Source of the DNA: Tetradesmus obliquus
Lineage: Eukaryota; Chlorophyta; Chlorophyceae; Sphaeropleales; Scenedesmaceae
Direction of reading: 5' to 3'
Assembly (NCBI GenBank): GCA_030272155.1
Contig: CP126198.1
Span: 1,736,001-1,800,000, forward strand
DNA length: 64,000 nucleotides
Part shown: positions 58,467 to 64,000 of the stretch, in pieces
Layout: each line of letters starts with the position of its first letter
Position numbering within the stretch: position 1 is the stretch's first letter
Translations under genes and position numbers: made by a program
The notes under the pieces: generated by a model
Told to the model about the DNA's origin: nothing
Databases searched by the model: none
What the model saw: the letters and a program-made list of their open reading frames with translations, nothing else

Positions 58467-59778
58467 CTAGTTGCCGGCATTGGGCAGCATTGCAGTGCTG
58501 CTGGCTTCGTTCCTGATGGACTGCAGCTGCTGCAGCATCAGCTGCTGCTGCTGCTGGCTGGATGGGCCTGGAACTGTGCATGCCTGACCAAAAAGCAAGC
58601 CGCTTTGCAGCGACATCTGCTGCTGCTGCTGGTGCTGCAGCTGCTGCTGCTCGAGCTGCTGCTGCTCCCTGTACGCGCCCAGCAGAGTGGCCGGCGCTGA
58701 GCCTTGGCGCCCCAGCTGCTGCTGCTGCTGCATCATAAACAACTGCTGTTGCTGCTGCTGCTGCTGCTGCTGCATGCCCATCATCATCATCAGCTGCTGC
58801 TGCTGCTGCTGCTGCTGGTGACCCTGGGATGCTCCCGGCACACCCCACCCAGCAGCACTCCCTGCTGCCGTGACCAGGCCAAAGCTCATGTTGCTGCTGC
58901 TGGTGCAGCTGCTGTTGGAGTTGACTCGCACAGTTCCTGACGGATGCTCTAACCCCGATGCTGCCGCCACAACACTCCCAGAACCCCGAGACCCCACCGC
59001 TGCCAGCGGCAGCACCGAAGCAGTCGGCGTGGCGGGCGGCCCCGCTGCTGCTGCTGCTGCTGTGCTGCCGGCTGCAGCCGCGGCGGCTGCCGCCTCAGCC
59101 TCGGCTGCAGCCGCCGCTGCTGCTGCAACTGCTGCAGCAGCAACTCCCGTTGCGCCTGTTGGCGCTGCGCTGCCCTGAATTTCGTTTGGTGTGAGCGCTG
59201 CATGGAACAGCGTCCTGAGCTCACTGCCATTTAAATAGTCCAGATCTTCTGTGCTGCAGTTTTGCAGCTCTAGCTGCACCTGCTGCACCAGCCACTGCAG
59301 CCGGCTCGCTGCTCCGCTGGACTGCCTGCGCACAAGACCGTCACCTGTTGCAAACTGCTGATGCTCGTTTTGGGCCGCTGCAGCGGCGGCTGCATTGGAT
59401 GCTGCTGCTGCAGCAGCTGCATTGACTGCACCAATTGTTGCGCCTGACACACTGCGCTGCTGCTGCTGCTGTTCAGCGTTGCTGTTATTCATGCTTGCAA
59501 GGCATGCAGACTCCATGCGGAGGTTACTCAGGGTGTTATAATAGTCAGCAATTGTAGCAGCTGCCCCAGCAGCTGCACCCGTCGCACTGCTGCCTGCTGC
59601 AGCAGATGCAGCACACGCAGCTGCTGCAAAAGCTCCGCCGTCGTAGCCTGCCGCAGCATTCACAAAGCTCCCCATCTGCACATCTAATGGTGGCGGCGGC
59701 GGCAGCAGCACAGCCCCTGCCAGGCTAGGCTGCACTGCTAATGCTGCACCATAGAGATCTGAAGCCCCACTTGCCGCA

Positions 59779-59813
<35 letters not shown>

Positions 59814-61493
59814 GCCAGGTGTGGCCGGCGGCCGCTGCTGCTGCTGCTGCTGCTGACTCATCAGCAGGCCGTCATCTTCCAGCTCCTGCTGCAGCGCAGC
59901 AATGAGCTCCGCCTCTGTCATTGGCGCATCACACAATGCACAGTCAGCAGCAGCAGCAGATGCGAGCAGCGATGCATCAGCGGCGCCGCAGCACGCTAGG
60001 TCACTGTAGCTTGGGAAGCGCAGCAGCGAGGCTTGGTGGTGGTGCACAGCCAGGCCCGGCTCCGCTGCTGTTGCTGCTGCTGCTGTTGCTGCTGCTGCTG
60101 TTGCTGTTGCTGCTGCCGCTGCTGTGGAGCTGATAGACAGGGAGGCTTGCAGGAGGCCTCCTGCAGGAGGTGCTGTTACCTCTGCGCCGGTTGCAGTGCT
60201 GAGCGTCTGCTGCTGCTGCTGCTGCTGCCCGCTGCCAGATCCCGTGCTTGTGCTGGACTCCCCACACTGCACGATCAGTGTGGTGGATGGCGTCGCTGCT
60301 GCTGCTGCTGCTGCATGCAGCAGGGGTAGCTGTGCGCTGCGGGAGCGAGTGGCCATGCCTTCTTGCTGGATGCTGTTACCCCACTGGCTGTTTATTTCCG
60401 GCAGCAGCTCTGAAGCCACGTCAGCAGCAGCAGCAGCAGCATAGCCGGGCTCCTCCTTGATGGCAACTGCTGCTGTTGCACCTGCTCCTGCTGCTGCGTC
60501 CTTGTTGTCTGCTTCAGCGAATGCAGCTTTCACGGCGTCTGCTGCAGCCTCTGCTGAGCTTGCGTGGGTGATCGGGGAGATGCTGCGTGCTGCGTCATGC
60601 GAGGTGCAGCCTTTCTTCAGCAGCTGTGCACGCGTGCCGCTGCGGCGCTTGGCCAGGCGGGCGCGGCAGCTCCTGCAAGGTGAATGATGCAACAGGAAGA
60701 AGCGGCAGCAGGCAGAGCAGCAGGGTTTGAGAGTGGGTTGCGGCGCTCTGCCAGGCGTGCGCGGCAGTTCCTGCAATAACGCAGTGGTGGGCGATGGATG
60801 CATCAGACAGCAGCAGCAGGAGCAGCAGCAGCAGGGATAGCAGACGGGCTTGAGTGTGGTGTGGTGCGGTGGTCGTTGCGCAGATGATGGCCTGCGCGCA
60901 GAATGTAGGGCAGTTGCTGTGGTAACCTCTGGACGGATCAACATGTTTTGCTTGGTTGCTGCTGCATGCGCTGCAAGCTTAAGCAGCGTGGCTGTAGCAC
61001 CACCGGCCATGCATGTCATCGCCTGCTCACCGTTTGGTGTCATCTGAAGGGAGAGGCCGCCGCAGTATGGAGGGTTGGCAAGCGCAGCAGCAGCAGCAGC
61101 AGGCAGCAGCAGCAGTCAGTGCAAAATCTTTGCAGCGTCAGTGTCAACGGCTAAGATGCACGTCTTGCTGAGCAGCAGCAGGGGGTGCTTGCTGAAGTGC
61201 AGGGTTGCTTGCAGTCATACTTGTGCAATATCCGGTTGATCTCAGGAGCAGTGCTAGATGCACAGATTGTCCTGATGCTTCTGGATGCAAGCAATTGCTG
61301 AACCGGATTTGAGGCAGCTCACTCACCGAACTTTGTCAGGCACTCAAACTTGCCGCATTGCTGGCAGAAGCGGTACACTGTGGGGTCGTCCGCTGACAGC
61401 TGCACTGCTGGCGCCTGCATGTGAGCCGTGCACGCCTTCTTCTTCAGGCAGTAACTCTTGGTCAGCTGCGTGTTGCAGTGCAGCACCTGCAGT

Positions 61494-61531
<38 letters not shown>

Positions 61532-61952
61532 TTGGTGGAGAGGTGGTTGCATGGCGCTGATGCCGCTCAGATGTGACATCAGCATGGTTGCTGAGTACCA
61601 TGCTGCATTGAGTGAAGAAGGATATTTGAACTTCAGATGTTGCAGATGACGGCTGCTGCATGCCGGTGTGGCTGCTTGTGTATGGAACTGGATGCGTCAT
61701 CCTGTTTAAATTCTTTTGGGCTCGGCTTTGGGGCTTTTGACACAGGAGCACAGCTGGCAGGCAACTTGCATGCAAGCTGCATGCAGGGTAAAGGAAACTG
61801 GATGTGATTAAAGTCTAGCCAGCATGAGCAGCTGTAGATCCGTGCTGGTGCAGCAGCATGCGCACCTGGCAGAACTGCAAACCCTCTTCATCTGCTGCTG
61901 CCTGTGGTCCGAGTGCCCCCGGCGCTGGTGCTTCGCCTGAAGCTTGATTCAT
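58467..61952 (-). CDS. SBP-box (SQUAMOSA promoter-binding-like) transcription factor
   Basis: Exons: 61952-61866, 61486-61327, a 13-nt microexon 61044-61032, and 60672-58467; 822 codons in frame. The SBP domain lies at ~28-100: zinc site 1 is Cys28, Cys33, Cys48, His51. Zinc site 2 is Cys70, Cys73 and Cys89, but the usual His after CxRF is Glu77, with Cys78 next to it. The microexon supplies DDTKR, completing KFDDTKRSCRARLAKRR, which holds the basic nuclear-localisation/DNA-contact segment. The remaining ~720 residues are Ala, Gln and Ser runs, likely activation/low-complexity regions, without ankyrin repeats. SBP factors bind GTAC-core sites; algal members include the copper regulator CRR1, but nothing links this one to copper. 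The ATG has an in-frame stop upstream. Confidence 0.93.
60728..60780 (-). repeat. Decoy copy of SBP exon 4 start
   Basis: TTGCAG plus GAACTGCCGCGCACGCCTGG copies the start of exon 4 (60672), including CRARLA, ~103 bp upstream. Confidence 0.92.
61495..61530 (-). repeat. (CTG)n tract just upstream of SBP exon 2 acceptor
   Basis: CTG run of ~12 units in sense orientation, then CACTGCAG|GTGCTG, the acceptor at 61486. Confidence 0.85.
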
Positions 61953-63497
61953 ACCTGTGAACGCATTGGTGAATCAGCGGCAGCACGTGAGGCCATGTGC
62001 ATATGGCGCGGGCAAGATAATGCGCAAGCTGGTCCGGACATGCACGGCCGGTGAAGTGATATCTTGGCATGTAGCGGTGTAAAGCACGACACGAACGCTC
62101 ACCCGTTGTTTTCAGCGCTCTGCGGCCTGCCCAGAAGTCAGTACGCTGGGTGGGGCTTTCACCACCCATGCGGGGCCCTGGGTGCCTAGCAGAAGCTACA
62201 CAGCAGATCTATATGATGGACTTCTGTGTTCTACCGTTCCTTGCGGATCGCTAGAAGGACTGGCTTGCCCCTTGAGTCTTTATACAAGCCCGCCACGGTA
62301 CGCGTGATCGAGGCATCTATGGCTATACATGTTTTATAAACGGATCTCCAAACAATGCGCCTTAGATGGGGCCACCAAGGACTATGTCGGGTACAGTACG
62401 CTCGGATTTGTTGTGGTGCGGTCAGTGAACGAGATGGCGCAGTGTTCGTACCCGAGCAATATGGTTTGAGACCACATGTACAAGCTGCTGAACGAGCAGA
62501 GAAGCGCTCCGCCAGGGCTGAGGCAAAGAAAAGGAAGTGAAAGGAACAGATACGGAAGTCTTGTTCACCTTCCAGGACATATGATGTGGTATCCGTCATT
62601 TTATCTTACATCGTCTTGTTCAAGTGGTCTGTCAGCATACCATCCGGGTTAAAGAGACCAAACACATTTTGGGCCCGCCCGACTGATTTTGGCACCTGTT
62701 GCTGCTCCGCCGCCTTCCTCTGCTGCTTAGAACAAACAACATGAATATTTTACCTTCTTATACCGTGCTAGCGCGTTGCTCCGCTTCGTTCTCTGTAACT
62801 GGCCTCGTCACCGGCATGACTGGCAGGCACTTCAGTGGGCTCACATGCCACTAGGGAAGGGGCTCCATGTGAGGGCTTTGCAGCAGCTGGATGCACATCC
62901 ATCGTACTTTTGGCAAATATTTGAGCATTTGATGGTGTTGAAGGGGGATTTGAACGGTTCTGTGCAACCAAAATCTCAGACAGCTGTCCTACAATGACCT
63001 GCTGTGCTGCCTAGGAATGGTGGCGCCACCAGACTCTGGTGGTCTGAGAGAGGACTGCACTGCAGCAGCTGCAGCCGAACCTGACGTCAAACTTCTTTAT
63101 TGTTTACGTAACACCCAGCCTATTCAAGAATAAGTTAGGCAGATATGGCCACATTTCAGCGCTCAGCCAAAGGGTGTGAGCTGTTGAACAGAACCCCATT
63201 CCGGCGCCAACATGATACAAACTCATTTAGTGCCAATGACAATCCACAAACATTACGCTCACCACGGACAGTACGCTGTGCAATCAGTGACTTTCTGCAA
63301 TCCGATTTCAATTTGTACAGCATGCAATCAGCAACATGTGGTCAATTGTCTGCCTTCAATGGAATGACAAACAACTACCTGCTGATGCGCCCAGATCCTC
63401 TTTCATCCACAATTGTGGATGCAACTATACAATTATCATCCTGCTGCTGCTGCTGTTGATCCTCGAGTCATACTTTGCTGCTTACTCACTCTGCTGC
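61953..63497. other. SBP upstream region with a compositionally different insert
   Basis: About 62000-62700 lacks CAG/CTG runs and has lower GC than the rest. A plus-strand frame at ~62229-62540 encodes FYRSLRIARRTGLPLESLYK...VIEASM, a stop, then MRLRWGHQGLCRVQYARICC...EKRSARAEAKKRK. I cannot assign it; a decayed mobile element or a foreign insert is possible. The SBP promoter and the 3' flank of the next gene must also be here. Confidence 0.4.
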
Positions 63498-64000
63498 TTA
63501 CTCCTGTGCTACTGCCAGCGCTGGCTGCATGCTGCTCCTCGCGCCCATGTCAGCACACGACTGCGACTTGCTGTACGCCCGGTGCGACAAGCCAGCAGCC
63601 GAAGCCGCGGTATAGCCGCCACCAAACCCTAGTGCCAGCCCATCAACTGGTGCCCCAGCAAAGTGTGCTGCCCGCCCCGCAGGATGCTCCGGCAGTAGCA
63701 CACTGCTGCCAGCACTGTTGCTGCTGTTGCTGTCGACGTAAGCACCTTCGCCATTACCTCTGCAAGTACTGCTGCTGCTGCTGCTGCTGGTGACGGGACC
63801 TGCACCTGCACCAGCTGCTGCTGCTACTGCAAGGCCCTCCTGCATTGCGCAAGCAGCAGCGTCTGCTGCATGGCTGCCTGGCGCACTGCGCCCCAGCAGC
63901 ACACACGCATCAGCTCTGCTGCTGCTGCCCTTGCCACTGCCTTCATCAGAGCGACCGGCATGCTTCACACTGACCCCACACGCTGCATTTGCAGAGCTAC
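63498..64000 (-). CDS. C-terminal part of an unidentified Ser/Ala/Gly-rich protein (5' end outside window)
   Basis: The frame is open from the right edge to TAA at 63500-63498, 167 residues (starting SSANAACGVSVKHAGRSDEG). It contains a poly-Ser run ([12 protein letters not shown]) and a Gly/Ala tail (GLALGFGGGYTAASAAG). No domain is visible. The length of open frame and the residue mix, like the low-complexity parts of the neighbouring genes, favour a real last exon. Splicing within it cannot be excluded. Confidence 0.5.
   Translation of the reverse strand, partial: SSANAACGVSVKHAGRSDEGSGKGSSSRADACVLLGRSAPGSHAADAAACAMQEGLAVAAAAGAGAGPVTSSSSSSSTCRGNGEGAYVDSNSSNSAGSSVLLPEHPAGRAAHFAGAPVDGLALGFGGGYTAASAAGLSHRAYSKSQSCADMGARSSMQPALAVAQE

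Noticed and set aside
58467-61043. An 858-residue unspliced open frame as the SBP protein
   Set aside because: Its first ~125 residues read through the intron and the decoy copy of exon 4. The microexon model restores the conserved zinc-finger end.
1-64000. Introner-like mobile introns as the source of the duplicates
   Set aside because: Introners insert one shared sequence at many sites. Here each array is made from its own local exon and intron, with no common element between genes.

Overview
The window reads as nuclear DNA of a green alga (Chlorophyta, most likely Chlorophyceae). The evidence is intron-rich genes with GT-AG introns, TGTAA polyadenylation motifs downstream of several stops, plant/algal families (granule-bound starch synthase, SBP-box factor, TPLATE-complex TML, a plant-type gulonolactone oxidase relative), and extreme CAG/CTG repeat load in exons and introns. 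I built all gene models by hand from splice sites and reading phase. Eight close perfectly in frame over 3 to 11 exons, which is strong internal support.

Layout, left to right: (1) + strand, from before base 1 to 10912: RS-rich protein with a C-terminal bromodomain, 5' end cut off. (2) - strand, 20793-12652: FAD-dependent sugar-lactone oxidase. (3) - strand, 27719-21695: organelle-type DnaJ with four zinc-finger motifs. (4) + strand, 28107-34927: TML, the muniscin-like subunit of the TPLATE/TSET endocytic complex, head-to-head with (3) over 387 bases. (5) + strand, 35442-40000: granule-bound starch synthase with transit peptide. (6) - strand, 45342-41956: four-helix membrane protein with an amphipathic tail, family unknown. 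(7) - strand, 50063-45787: secretory thioredoxin-fold protein of APR-like type with a CPHS active site. Then about 8.4 kb without a recognisable gene. (8) - strand, 61952-58467: SBP-box transcription factor with a 13-nt microexon inside its DNA-binding domain. (9) - strand, 63498 to the right edge: 3' end of an unidentified gene.

The striking feature is not a gene. Every intron-containing gene carries tandem partial copies of its own exon ends inside the adjacent introns. Copies of an exon's 5' end, with the acceptor AG, lie upstream of the real exon. Copies of its 3' end, with the donor GT, lie downstream. I count about a hundred by eye, up to nine per intron, at periods of roughly 90 to 260 bp. 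In the eight hand-built models, splicing only makes a continuous protein if all of these decoys are skipped. Short tandem duplications also occur in intergenic DNA here, so the primary cause is probably a genome-wide tandem-duplication process, with the splicing consequences layered on top. A second recurrent feature is a sense-strand (CTG)n run abutting the 3' splice site, apparently replacing a polypyrimidine tract.

The genes share no pathway; this is ordinary eukaryotic neighbourhood. No tRNA, rRNA, CRISPR array, complete transposon or virus was recognised.
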